A stretch of 64,000 nucleotides of DNA from Mycobacterium sp. IS-1590 (GCF_001500025.1 NZ_LQIW01000048.1:62001-126000); one strand, 5' to 3'. Positions 52,840 through 61,442 are shown, numbered from the stretch's first letter. Program-made: numbers and translations. Notes: generated from the sequence alone by a model not told the origin.

Positions 52840-53594
52840 ATCACCATTCCGCCGTCGACCGGAAGCACCTGTCCGGTGATGTAGGACGCCGCATCGGATG
52901 CCATGAACACGAACGCGCCGGCGACCTCCTCCGGGTCCGCCCACCGCTTCATTGGGATGCGGTTCATCATGTTCGCCGAGAACTTCTCATTGGTGCGGAT
53001 GGTCTCGGTCATCGGTGTCGCGGCCAGCGGCGCCAGCGCATTGACCGTGATCTTCTTGGTCGCCAGTTCGCGCGCAAGGGATTTGGTGAACCCGATGATG
53101 CCCGCCTTGGCCGCCGAGTAGTTGACCTGGCCGAGGGTGCCCGTCAGGCCGGCCGCCGAGGTGACGTTGACGATGCGCCCGGTGCCGTCGGTCGGGATGT
53201 GCGGCAGCGCGGCCTGGGTGACGTTGAACGCGCCCATCACGTGGATGTCGAACAACAGGCGGAACGATTTCTGCGTCGTCTTCTCGAACATCGCGGGCTT
53301 GGTGACGCCCGCGTTGTTGATCAGGATGTGCAGCGCGCCGTCGGTCAGGGCTGCCGCCTGCGCGGCCGCGGCGTCGGCGGAATCCCGGTCGGAGACGTCC
53401 AGAGCGGCGGACTCCGCATGACCGCCGCCGGCTGAAATCCGTTCGGCGACAGCGGCTGCGGCGTCCTTGTCCAGGTCCGTGACGAGGACCGCGGCGCCCG
53501 CGTCGGCGAGGGCCTGTGCGACGGCCGAGCCGATGCCGCCCGCGGCACCGGTCACGAGCGCAGAACGGCCGGACAGGTCGAAATAGTTCACCAT
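52836..53594 (-). CDS. Short-chain dehydrogenase, 3-ketoacyl/3-hydroxyacyl-CoA type
   Basis: A 252-aa SDR. VTGAAGGIGSAVA cofactor loop, NVTSAAG with YSAAKAGI for Ser/Tyr/Lys, and the C-terminal GQVLPVDGGMVM. Similar to FabG-type enzymes. In this operon it fits the 3-hydroxyacyl-CoA dehydrogenase step. Twenty bases after the dehydrogenase at 53614. Confidence 0.92.
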   Translation of the reverse strand: MVNYFDLSGRSALVTGAAGGIGSAVAQALADAGAAVLVTDLDKDAAAAVAERISAGGGHAESAALDVSDRDSADAAAAQAAALTDGALHILINNAGVTKPAMFEKTTQKSFRLLFDIHVMGAFNVTQAALPHIPTDGTGRIVNVTSAAGLTGTLGQVNYSAAKAGIIGFTKSLARELATKKITVNALAPLAATPMTETIRTNEKFSANMMNRIPMKRWADPEEVAGAFVFMASDAASYITGQVLPVDGGMVM

Positions 53595-53613
53595 CGGTGG
53601 TCGTGATCCTCCG

Positions 53614-54792
53614 TCAGTAGCTGCGCGGCAGTCCGAGAACGTGCTCGCCGAGGAAGTTGAGGATCATCTCCTGGCTCACGGGCGCGATCTTCATCAGCCG
53701 CGACTCACGGAAGTAGCGGGAGACGTGATACTCCTCCGAATACCCCATGCCGCCGTGCAACTGCAGCGCCCGGTCGGCGGCGCCGAACCCGGCGTCGGCG
53801 CACAGGTACTTCGCCGTATTGGCCTCGCGCCCACACGGTTTGCCGTTGTCATAGAGCCAGGTGGCCTTGCGCAACACCAACTCGGCCGCGTCGAGCCGCG
53901 CCAGCGAGTCGGCCAGCGGGAACTGCAGCCCCTGGTTCATCCCGATCGGCCGGTTGAACACGTGCCGCTCGTTGCCGTACTTCACGGCCTTCTCCAGCGC
54001 GACCCGCCCGATGCCCAGCGCCTCGGCCGCGATCAGCATCCGTTCGGGGTTGAGGCCGTCCAGGATGTACTTGAAGCCCTTGCCCTCTTCGCCGACGCGG
54101 TGCTCGACGGGCACCATCAGGTCGTCGATGAAGACCTCGTTAGAGCTGACCGCGTTGCGTCCCATCTTCTTGATCGGCCGGATGTCGACGCGGTCGGGAT
54201 CAAGGTCGGTGAGAAACAGCGTCATGCCGTCGGTCTTCTTGGTGACCTCGTCGAAAGGCACAGTCCTGGTCAGCAGCAGGATCTTCTCGGACTCCAGCGC
54301 TTTGGAGATCCACACCTTGCGGCCGTTGATCCGGTACTTGTCGCCTTCGCGCTTGGCGAAGGTGGTGATGCGCGAAGTGTCCAGCCCGGCACCGGGTTCG
54401 GTGACGCCGAAGCAGACGTGCAGATCCCCGTTGACGATCCGCGGCAGTGTCTCGGCCTTGAGTTCGTCGGAGCCGTGCTTGACGACGGGTTGCATCCCGA
54501 AGATCGACAGGTGAATGGCACTGGCACCGTTCATCGCCGCCCCGGAGCGCGACACCTCCTCGAGCAACAGCGTCGCCTCGGTGATGCCCAGGCCGTGCCC
54601 GCCATACTCCTCGGGGATGGTCATGCCCAGCCAGCCACCCTTGGCGATCGCGTCGTAGAACTCCCGCGGGAACTCGTGTGCGAGATCCTTTTCCATCCAG
54701 TAGTGGTCGTCGAACTTGCTCGCCAACTCACGAACGGACTTGCGGATCAGCTCCTGGTCCTCGGTCAGCTCGAAACTCATCCCGCCAGGCAC
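53614..54792 (-). CDS. Acyl-CoA dehydrogenase
   Basis: A 392-aa enzyme; GTG 54792 has AGAGGAG 7 nt upstream, and ATG 54780 is the in-frame alternative. GVTEPGAGLDTSRITT flavin loop and LQLHGGMGYSEEYHVSRYFRE; the terminal GTxE motif is replaced by IAPVSQEMILNF. First of six operon genes: dehydrogenase, SDR, CoA-transferase, hydratase, thiolase, dehydrogenase. The 126-bp gap above it holds no gene that I can see. Confidence 0.92.
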   Translation of the reverse strand: MPGGMSFELTEDQELIRKSVRELASKFDDHYWMEKDLAHEFPREFYDAIAKGGWLGMTIPEEYGGHGLGITEATLLLEEVSRSGAAMNGASAIHLSIFGMQPVVKHGSDELKAETLPRIVNGDLHVCFGVTEPGAGLDTSRITTFAKREGDKYRINGRKVWISKALESEKILLLTRTVPFDEVTKKTDGMTLFLTDLDPDRVDIRPIKKMGRNAVSSNEVFIDDLMVPVEHRVGEEGKGFKYILDGLNPERMLIAAEALGIGRVALEKAVKYGNERHVFNRPIGMNQGLQFPLADSLARLDAAELVLRKATWLYDNGKPCGREANTAKYLCADAGFGAADRALQLHGGMGYSEEYHVSRYFRESRLMKIAPVSQEMILNFLGEHVLGLPRSY

Positions 54793-54918
54793 GGTGGTTC
54801 TCCTCTTGTCATCGTTCCGCAGAACAGTGCGCCGGCGCGTGAACGCAGCTTCCGCACCGGCGCACTCGAAGACGCTGCTTCCGACCCCGCGGCCGGACCT
54901 CCCGATATTTGCAGACCG

Positions 54919-56214
54919 CTAGTCCTTGTTGCCGGACACCTGCTTGGCGCTGGCCGCGAAGTCCGCGAACGACGCGCCGGTCTTTTCCTTCTTCGACAGG
55001 GCTTGGATGGAGACGTCGTGGCCTTCGGCGGCCTTGCGCAGCGCACCCACGGTGGCTTGTTCCCGGGTGATGTGGGTGAACGGGTCCCAGTGATACCAGC
55101 GCATCGCGTTCTGGTAGGTCATCTTGTTGATCTCGTCATCGGGCACATTGTTGGCGGTGAGTACCTCGTCGAGCTGCTCGGGAGCCCCGGGCCACATCGA
55201 GTCGCTGTGCGGGTAATCGGCCTCCCAGCAGATGTTGTCGATCCCGATCGCATTGCGGGTGGCCACCCCCACCGGATCGGCGATGAAACAGGTCAAAAAG
55301 TGCTCACGAAACACCTCACTGGGCAGCTTGCCCCCGAAGTCCTGACCCGTCCACGTCGAATGCATCTCATAGGTGCGATCCACCCGCTCCAAAAAGTACG
55401 GAATCCACCCCGTACCGCCCTCAGACAGCGCGATCTTGAGCGTCGGATACTCCTTGATCGGGCGCGACCACAACAGATCGGCCGCGGCTTGCACGATGTT
55501 CATCGGCTGCAAGGTGATCATCACATCCATCGGCGCATCCGGAGCGGTGATCGCCAACCGCCCCGAGGACCCGATGTGCACGTTGAGCACGGTCTCGGTG
55601 TCCACCAGCGCATCCCACATCGGCTTCCAATGCTCGAAATCATGGAAACTGGGATACCCCATGGCCGCCGGGTTCTCGGTGAACGTCAACGAATGCACAC
55701 CACGCTCAGCGTTGCGCCGGATCTCCTTGGCACACTCGACCGGATCCCAGATCACCGGCAGCGTCATCGGAATGAACCGCGCCGGATAGGCCCCACACCA
55801 CTCCTCGACATGCCAATCGTTGTAGGCCTTCACCAGTGCCAGCGAGAACTCCTGGTCCTCGGTGGCGAACAGCCGGCCCGCGAAGCCGGGGAAGGACGGA
55901 AAACACATCGACCCCAGGATGCCGCCGGCGTTCATGTCCTTGACCCGCTCATCAACCTGCCAGCAGCCGGGCCGGATCTCGTCCAGACCCTGCGGCTCCA
56001 GCCCGTACTCCTCTTTGGGCCGCCCGGCCACCGCGTTGAGCGCCACATTCGGAATCACCGTGTCGCGGAACTGCCAGGTATCCGAACCATCGGGGTTGTG
56101 CACCAACCGCGGCGCCTCATCGATGTACTTCTTGGGCAGATGGTTCTTGAACATGTCGGGCGGTTCGACGATGTGATCATCAACGCTGATCAAGATCATG
56201 TCGTCCTTGTTCAT
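54919..56214 (-). CDS. Amidohydrolase-2 family protein
   Basis: A 431-aa PF04909-type protein. Metal-site motifs ISVDDHIVEPP near the N-terminus and WEADYPHSDS near the C-terminus, with the Asp intact; a His in VLNVHIGSSG is the barrel ligand. More distant from the pair at 4462/5588 than those are from each other. Stretches of this gene (about 55280-56190) use more A/T and AAA codons than the neighbours, which may indicate a different origin. Divergent from the operon at 56475. Confidence 0.88.
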   Translation of the reverse strand: MNKDDMILISVDDHIVEPPDMFKNHLPKKYIDEAPRLVHNPDGSDTWQFRDTVIPNVALNAVAGRPKEEYGLEPQGLDEIRPGCWQVDERVKDMNAGGILGSMCFPSFPGFAGRLFATEDQEFSLALVKAYNDWHVEEWCGAYPARFIPMTLPVIWDPVECAKEIRRNAERGVHSLTFTENPAAMGYPSFHDFEHWKPMWDALVDTETVLNVHIGSSGRLAITAPDAPMDVMITLQPMNIVQAAADLLWSRPIKEYPTLKIALSEGGTGWIPYFLERVDRTYEMHSTWTGQDFGGKLPSEVFREHFLTCFIADPVGVATRNAIGIDNICWEADYPHSDSMWPGAPEQLDEVLTANNVPDDEINKMTYQNAMRWYHWDPFTHITREQATVGALRKAAEGHDVSIQALSKKEKTGASFADFAASAKQVSGNKD

Positions 56215-56281
56215 GCCCGTTCCTTTCGTCGCGTCCCCCGAGGCTAGCTATCCGGACTGTGCTCAATGTGAGGAAACTATC

Positions 56282-56298
56282 TTCTCACCGTACGAGAA
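56282..56298. promoter_or_regulatory. TTCTC-N7-GAGAA inverted repeat
   Basis: TTCTCACCGTACGAGAA, 5-bp arms in the opposite order to the GAGAA-N5-TTCTC sites, in the same divergent gap as the one at 56427. It is 67 bp upstream of the amidohydrolase ATG. Could be a second half-site pair for the same protein. The 56215-56474 gap contains no gene besides these sites. Confidence 0.35.
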
Positions 56299-56426
56299 TC
56301 AATGTCCGAAAGCCACCCTATGCCCTCCTGTCAGGGCGATTGGGTTCCGCGCGGCACCCGATTGACCACCGCTGATGGCCTCAGCCGTTGACCGTTGGCG
56401 AGAAAGGTGGAAATCTATTGGCGAAA

Positions 56427-56447
56427 TATGAGAACCTGATTCTCATA
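56427..56447. promoter_or_regulatory. TATGAGAA-N5-TTCTCATA palindrome (putative operator)
   Basis: The best of the three GAGAA-N5-TTCTC sites: perfect 8-bp arms around CCTGA. It is 28 bp before TTG 56475, the start of the module 3 operon. If the frame were begun at 56388 the site would lie in coding sequence, which argues for the later start. Confidence 0.7.
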
Positions 56448-56474
56448 GTCGAGAGCACACAGGAAGGAGGCGCC

Positions 56475-57014
56475 TTGCGCGTGCCACCGCTGCCCGCAGA
56501 GGAGTGGGACGAAGCCGTCTACGAGGCCCTGTCCAGCATGGCTCCCGAGCGGCGCAATCCCCAACTGGCGGGCAACCTGCTGGCGACGATGGTTCGCCAT
56601 CCGAAGCTGACCCGCGCGTTCCTGCGGTTCAACTTCCACCTGCTGTACGGGTCGACGCTGCCGCCACGGCTACGCGAGCTGGCGGTGCTACGCGTCGCGC
56701 ACCTGACCAATTGCGAATACGAGTGGCGCCACCACGTCGAGATGGGCCGCGCCGAGGGCCTGACCGACGAGGTCATCGCCGCCGTGCAACACGGTCAGGC
56801 GTCAGATGAGCTCGACCGGGCCGTACTGCGTGCGGTCGACGAACTTCAGGACAACGCCAACGTTTCCGATGCAACGTGGGCCGCCTTGTCCGAACACCTC
56901 GAGGAACGTCAGCTGATGGACCTCGTTTTCACCATCGGTTGCTATGGCGCACTAGCCATGGCCATCAACACTTTCGGCGTGGAACCAGACTCCGAAGATC
57001 TCGCAGAGAGGTAA
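56475..57014 (+). CDS. Carboxymuconolactone decarboxylase (CMD)-family protein
   Basis: A 179-aa all-helical CMD/AhpD-like protein. TTG 56475 is chosen: AGGAAGGAGG ends 4 nt upstream and the protein begins (M)RVPPLPAEEWDEAV; GTG 56481 is the alternative. The core reads LRVAHLTNCEYEWRHHVEMG, with only one Cys, so it is not a peroxidase of the CxxC type. Family members act as decarboxylases or on hydroperoxides. Six bases before the Rieske gene of module 3. Confidence 0.87.
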   Translation: MRVPPLPAEEWDEAVYEALSSMAPERRNPQLAGNLLATMVRHPKLTRAFLRFNFHLLYGSTLPPRLRELAVLRVAHLTNCEYEWRHHVEMGRAEGLTDEVIAAVQHGQASDELDRAVLRAVDELQDNANVSDATWAALSEHLEERQLMDLVFTIGCYGALAMAINTFGVEPDSEDLAER

Positions 57015-57020
57015 GACACC

Positions 57021-58352
57021 GTGGCATTTTTCCCGAAACCAGAAGAAGGTAGCTGGACGGAGCACTGGCCCGAACTCGGCACCGCGCCGGTCGATTACAC
57101 CGACTCGATCGACCCGGAGCAGTGGAAGCTCGAGCAGCAGGCCATCTTCCGCAAGTGCTGGCTCAACGTGGGACGTGTGGAGCGGCTTCCCAAGAAGGGC
57201 AGCTACTTCACGCGCGAGATGCCCTCGGCGGGTGCGGGCACGTCGGTGATCATCGTCAAGGACGGCGACAACGAGGTGCGCGCGTTCCACAACATGTGCC
57301 GCCATCGCGGAAACAAGCTGGTGTGGAACGACTACCCCGGCGAAGAGGTCTCGGGCACGTGCCGCCAGTTCACCTGCAAGTACCACGCGTGGCGCTACAA
57401 CCTCAAGGGTGATCTGACCTTCATCCAGCAGGAGGGCGAGTTCTTCGACGTCGACAAGGCCGACTACGGCCTGGTGCCGGTGCGGTGCGAGGTGTGGGAG
57501 GGCTTCATCTTCATCAACTTCGACAACGACGCCGAGCCGCTGATCGACTACCTCGGCGACTTCGCGAAGGGCCTCGAGGGTTATCCGTTCCACGAGATGA
57601 CCGAGACGTATTCGTATCGCGCCGAGGTGAACTCGAACTGGAAGCTGTTCATCGACGCGTTCGTCGAGTTCTACCATGCGCCGATCCTGCACATGAAGCA
57701 GGCGGTCAAGGAGGAGGCCGAGAAGCTGGCGAGCTACGGCTTCGAGGCGCTGGCCTACGACATCAAGGGTAGGCATTCCATGGTGTCCTCCTGGGGCGGC
57801 ATGAGCCCGCCGAAGGACATCAACATGGTCAAGCCCATCGAGCGCATCCTGCACAGCGGGCTGTTCGGACCGTGGGACCGGCCCAAGATCAAGGGCATCC
57901 TGCCCGACGAGCTGCCGCCGGCGGTCAACCCGTCGCGGCACCACGCCTGGGGTCAGGACTCCTTCGAGTTCTTCCCGAACTTCACGCTGCTGCTGTGGGC
58001 GCCGGGTTGGTACCTGACGTACCACTACTGGCCCACCGACGTGGACAAGCACATCTTCGAGTGCACCCTGTACTTCGTGCCCGCCACCAACACCCGCGAG
58101 CGGCTTGCTCACGAACTCGCGGCCGTGACGTTCAAGGAGTACGCGTTCCAGGACGCCAACACTCTCGAGGCCACTCAGACGATGATCAACACCCGTGTGG
58201 TCAAGGATTTCCCGTTGTGCGACCAGGAGGTCCTGCTGCGTCACCTGCACAAGACGGCGTGGGATCACGTGAACGCCTACAAGAAGGAGAAAGGCCTCAC
58301 CAACGGCCAGACCTCCACCAGCGCGAGCGAGAAGGACGCGATCAATGCCTAA
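57021..58352 (+). CDS. Rieske non-heme iron oxygenase, alpha subunit (module 3)
   Basis: A 443-aa oxygenase from GTG 57021 after GAGAGG. Rieske ligands C93, H95, C119, H122; iron ligands H219 and H224; E216 at the bridging position. The last 25 residues (KEKGLTNGQTSTSASEKDA region) are a polar tail absent from the other two copies. Overlaps the small protein by 8 nt. No reductase nearby. Confidence 0.94.
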   Translation: MAFFPKPEEGSWTEHWPELGTAPVDYTDSIDPEQWKLEQQAIFRKCWLNVGRVERLPKKGSYFTREMPSAGAGTSVIIVKDGDNEVRAFHNMCRHRGNKLVWNDYPGEEVSGTCRQFTCKYHAWRYNLKGDLTFIQQEGEFFDVDKADYGLVPVRCEVWEGFIFINFDNDAEPLIDYLGDFAKGLEGYPFHEMTETYSYRAEVNSNWKLFIDAFVEFYHAPILHMKQAVKEEAEKLASYGFEALAYDIKGRHSMVSSWGGMSPPKDINMVKPIERILHSGLFGPWDRPKIKGILPDELPPAVNPSRHHAWGQDSFEFFPNFTLLLWAPGWYLTYHYWPTDVDKHIFECTLYFVPATNTRERLAHELAAVTFKEYAFQDANTLEATQTMINTRVVKDFPLCDQEVLLRHLHKTAWDHVNAYKKEKGLTNGQTSTSASEKDAINA

Positions 58353-58674
58353 GTTGCCGGAAGAATTCGCCGACCTGGAGCGGTTCACCGACTGGTGCCT
58401 ACCCACCGAAGAAGAGCGATACCAGAAGCGACTGTCCTCGACGATGGAAGAGATGCAGGAGTTCTACGACGCCGGCATGGAACGCCTCGAGGCCGTCATG
58501 GAGTACTGCGACGCGCGCTTCCCCCTCGACGGAATGCCGGATGACGCAAAGGCTCTCATCCACATGATGCAATCGTTGGTCAATGTGTCGTTCCCGATCG
58601 AGGTGTGGAAGCAGCCGCGCGTGCTCGACAGCGGCGCCACCTATATCACCTGTATCAGGGAGCCGGTGGTCTAG
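58345..58674 (+). CDS. Small Rieske-associated protein, unknown family (module 3)
   Basis: A 109-aa third copy of the family at 21033 and 27348; ATG 58345 lies inside the oxygenase end. DWCLPTEEERYQKRLSS and VWKQPRVLDSGATY match the module 2 copy closely. The middle (RFPLDGMPDDAKALIHMM) has one extra residue. Family function unknown; the conserved pairing, overlap and small size suggest a bound subunit of the oxygenase. Confidence 0.87.
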   Translation: MPKLPEEFADLERFTDWCLPTEEERYQKRLSSTMEEMQEFYDAGMERLEAVMEYCDARFPLDGMPDDAKALIHMMQSLVNVSFPIEVWKQPRVLDSGATYITCIREPVV

Positions 58675-58676
58675 GA

Positions 58677-59900
58677 GTGCTGACCCTCAAGGCCGCGGGT
58701 CTACTCGACGTCGACGCCGGCGAGATCGTCCGGCCGGGCATCGTGCGCATCGACGGCGACCGCATCGTCGGTCTCGGCGGTGCGGCCGACGGCGAGGGTG
58801 AGGTCATCGATCTCGGTGACGCCATCCTGCTTCCCGGCCTGATGGACATGGAGGTCAACCTGCTCATGGGTGGCCGGGGCGAGAACCCCGGCCTGTCCCA
58901 GGTCCAGGACGATCCCGCGACGCGGGTGCTGCGTGCCGTCGGCAATGCGCGACGCACGTTGCGGGCCGGTTTCACCACGGTTCGCAACCTCGGGTTGTTC
59001 GTCAAGACCGGCGGGTACCTGCTCGACGTCGCGCTGGGCAAGGCGATCGATGCGGGCTGGATCGACGGTCCGCGGGTGATCCCGGCCGGCCATGCGATCA
59101 CCCCAACCGGGGGCCACCTGGATCCGACGATGTTCGCCGCGTTCATGCCCGGCGCGCTGGAGCTGACAATCGAGGAGGGCATCGCCAACGGCGTCGACGA
59201 GATCCGCAAGGCGGTGCGCTACCAGATCAAGCACGGCGCCCAACTGATCAAGGTCTGTGTCTCCGGCGGCGTGATGTCGCTGACCGGAGAGGCCGGCGCA
59301 CAACACTATTCGGACGAGGAACTGCGGGCCATCGTCGACGAGGCGCACCGGCGCGGCCTGAAGGTGGCTGCGCACACCCACGGAGCCGAGGCGGTCAAGC
59401 ACGCCGTGGCATGCGGTATCGACTGCATCGAGCACGGCTTCCTGATGGACGACGAAGCCATCCAGATGCTCGTCGACAACGACCGGTGGCTGGTGACCAC
59501 CCGACGTCTCGCCGAGGCCATGGATGTGTCCCGGGCACCGAAGGCGTTGCAGGACAAGGCGGCCGAGATGTTCCCGAAGGCGCGCACATCGATCAAGGCC
59601 GCCTACGAAGCGGGGGTGAAGATCGCCGTCGGCACCGATGCTCCGGCCATCCCCCACGGCAAGAACGCCGACGAGCTCGTCACACTGGTGGACTGGGGTA
59701 TGCCGCCGGCCGCGGTGTTACGTGCGGCCACCGTCGTCGCCGCCGATCTGATCGACAGAAGCGACCTGGGCCGCATCGCCGAGGGGTACCTCGCGGACAT
59801 CATCGCCGTGCCAGGCGACCCCCTGGTCGATATCGGCGTTACACGGGATGTCAGCTTTGTAATGAAGGGCGGTAAGGTCTTCCGACATGACTCGAACTGA
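58677..59900 (+). CDS. Amidohydrolase, imidazolonepropionase/Xaa-Pro-like, with ExN in place of HxH (module 3)
   Basis: A 407-aa paralogue of the protein at 26086, from GTG 58677 two bases after the small protein. PGLMDMEVNLL gives E59 and N61 in place of HxH. Remaining ligands: Lys in AQLIKVCVSGGV, His in AAHTHGAEA, His in CIEHGFLMDD, Asp in VGTDAPAIPHG. Followed by SnoaL-like and dehydrogenase genes that module 2 lacks. Role: a hydrolytic, lyase or isomerase step after the oxygenase, by inference. Confidence 0.88.
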   Translation: MLTLKAAGLLDVDAGEIVRPGIVRIDGDRIVGLGGAADGEGEVIDLGDAILLPGLMDMEVNLLMGGRGENPGLSQVQDDPATRVLRAVGNARRTLRAGFTTVRNLGLFVKTGGYLLDVALGKAIDAGWIDGPRVIPAGHAITPTGGHLDPTMFAAFMPGALELTIEEGIANGVDEIRKAVRYQIKHGAQLIKVCVSGGVMSLTGEAGAQHYSDEELRAIVDEAHRRGLKVAAHTHGAEAVKHAVACGIDCIEHGFLMDDEAIQMLVDNDRWLVTTRRLAEAMDVSRAPKALQDKAAEMFPKARTSIKAAYEAGVKIAVGTDAPAIPHGKNADELVTLVDWGMPPAAVLRAATVVAADLIDRSDLGRIAEGYLADIIAVPGDPLVDIGVTRDVSFVMKGGKVFRHDSN

Positions 59901-60315
59901 CGACCTCGTCGAGATCCAGCAGCTGCTGGCCAAGTACGCCGTCACCATCACCCAGGGCGATATCGAGGGGCTGACTTCGGTGTTCACCCCGGACGGGACG
60001 TACAGCGCGTTCGGCTCCACCTACACGCTGAACCGCTTCCCCGAACTCGTCGAGGCCGCACCCAAGGGTCTGTTCATGACCGGCACGTCTCTGGTGCATC
60101 TGGATCCGGACGACCCCGACAAGGCGTCGGGGACGCAGCCGCTGTGCTTCATCGAGCACTCCAAACACGACATGCGCATCGGGTATTACAACGACACCTA
60201 CGTCCGCACCGAGGACGGCTGGCGGCTGAAAACCCGTGCCATGACGTTCATTCGGCGCAGCGGTGACCACGACTCCGGCCGTCCGCACGCCATCGGAAGG
60301 CCCGAGGCCGGATGA
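59887..60315 (+). CDS. SnoaL-like (NTF2-fold) protein
   Basis: A 142-aa NTF2-fold protein of the SnoaL_4 sort: EIQQLLAKYAVTITQGDIEGL, FTPDGTYSAFG, and the end GWRLKTRAMTFIRR. Members include small dehydratases, isomerases and hydroxylases with an Asp/His pair. Overlaps the amidohydrolase by 14 nt and the dehydrogenase by 4 nt, so it is strictly in the module 3 operon. Confidence 0.87.
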   Translation: MTRTDDLVEIQQLLAKYAVTITQGDIEGLTSVFTPDGTYSAFGSTYTLNRFPELVEAAPKGLFMTGTSLVHLDPDDPDKASGTQPLCFIEHSKHDMRIGYYNDTYVRTEDGWRLKTRAMTFIRRSGDHDSGRPHAIGRPEAG

Positions 60316-61439
60316 GTGACGACCTCTACGAGCCCGCCACGTTCCGCACTGCGTTGCGGGAATGGTTGGACGCCAACGATCTGACCCCGCTCACCGACGA
60401 CCATTCGCTCGACGCGCACCAAGCCCAGCACCTGCGGGTGCTCAAGGCGCTGTACGACGCCGACTGGATGCGCTACGGCTGGCCGGAGTCGGCCGGCGGG
60501 CTCGGCGGACCCGACATCCTGCGCGCCATCGTCGGCGAGGAGGTCGTGGGACGCGGTCTCGACCACCCGGGCCCGTATTCGATGCTCGACGTGCTCACGC
60601 CGACCATGATCGACTACGCCCGACCGGAACTGGCCGCGGAGATGGTGCCGCGGCTGCTCTCGGGTCAAGAGTCGTGGTGCCAAGGTTTTTCCGAACCCGG
60701 TTCGGGCAGCGACCTGGCGTCGTTGACGACCCGCGCTGTGCCACAGGGCGACAACTGGGTGGTCAACGGCCAGAAGGTGTGGACCAGCTTCGCGCAGTAC
60801 GCGAAGCGGTGCATCCTGCTCACCCGCACCGGCGACGCGAACACGCCCAATCACGAGGCGATCACCGCGTTCTTCGTCGACCTCGATTCGCCCGGAGTGT
60901 CGGTGCGCCCACTGCGCACCATGCACGATGTCGACGAGTTCTGCGAGGTGTACTTCGACGACGTGGTGGTGCCGGCGGACCGCATGCTGGGCAACCCCGG
61001 CGACGGCTGGAAGGTTGCGATGGACCTTCTCCCCTACGAGCGCTCCACCTGCTTCTGGCAGCGCATCGCCTATCTGTACTCACGCTTCGACGACCTGGTC
61101 AACGAGGTCAAAGGCCTTGGCACCGCCTCAGACTCGGACCTGGGCGAGGTATACCTCGCGCTGCACACGCTGCGTTGCCGCTCGCGCGCCACCCAGCACC
61201 GGCTGGGTGAGGGACAAAAACTGGGCGCAGACACCTCGATCGACAAGGTGCTGCTGGCCGGTGCCGAACAGCGGCTCTACGACACCGTGCGCGACCTGCT
61301 GCCCGGGCGCATCGAACTCGAAGACAACCCATGGCGGACCGAATACCTGTATTCGCGGGCCGCGAGCATCTACGGCGGCACCGCCGAGGTGCAACGCAAC
61401 ATCATCGCCCGTCGCCTGCTCGATCTCGGTAAGGAGTGA
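60312..61439 (+). CDS. Acyl-CoA dehydrogenase, large-subunit type
   Basis: A 375-aa enzyme: FSEPGSGSDLASLTTRAV flavin loop, NGQKVWTSFAQYAKR, and SIYGGTAEVQRNIIARRLL at the end. Paired with the short dehydrogenase that follows 3 bp later, as at 3192/2017. Likely one half of an alpha2beta2 enzyme. Connects Rieske module 3 to beta-oxidation-like steps. Confidence 0.92.
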   Translation: MSDDLYEPATFRTALREWLDANDLTPLTDDHSLDAHQAQHLRVLKALYDADWMRYGWPESAGGLGGPDILRAIVGEEVVGRGLDHPGPYSMLDVLTPTMIDYARPELAAEMVPRLLSGQESWCQGFSEPGSGSDLASLTTRAVPQGDNWVVNGQKVWTSFAQYAKRCILLTRTGDANTPNHEAITAFFVDLDSPGVSVRPLRTMHDVDEFCEVYFDDVVVPADRMLGNPGDGWKVAMDLLPYERSTCFWQRIAYLYSRFDDLVNEVKGLGTASDSDLGEVYLALHTLRCRSRATQHRLGEGQKLGADTSIDKVLLAGAEQRLYDTVRDLLPGRIELEDNPWRTEYLYSRAASIYGGTAEVQRNIIARRLLDLGKE

Positions 61440-61442
61440 GGA

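Noticed and set aside
53641..56247. 868-aa plus-strand open frame
   Set aside because: Lies opposite an acyl-CoA dehydrogenase and an amidohydrolase with clear motifs. Its Arg/Gly/His/Val-rich translation is the usual GC-rich antisense shadow.
56388..56474. Longer start for the CMD-family gene
   Set aside because: It would include the palindrome at 56427 and lacks a ribosome site; AGGAAGGAGG directly precedes TTG 56475.
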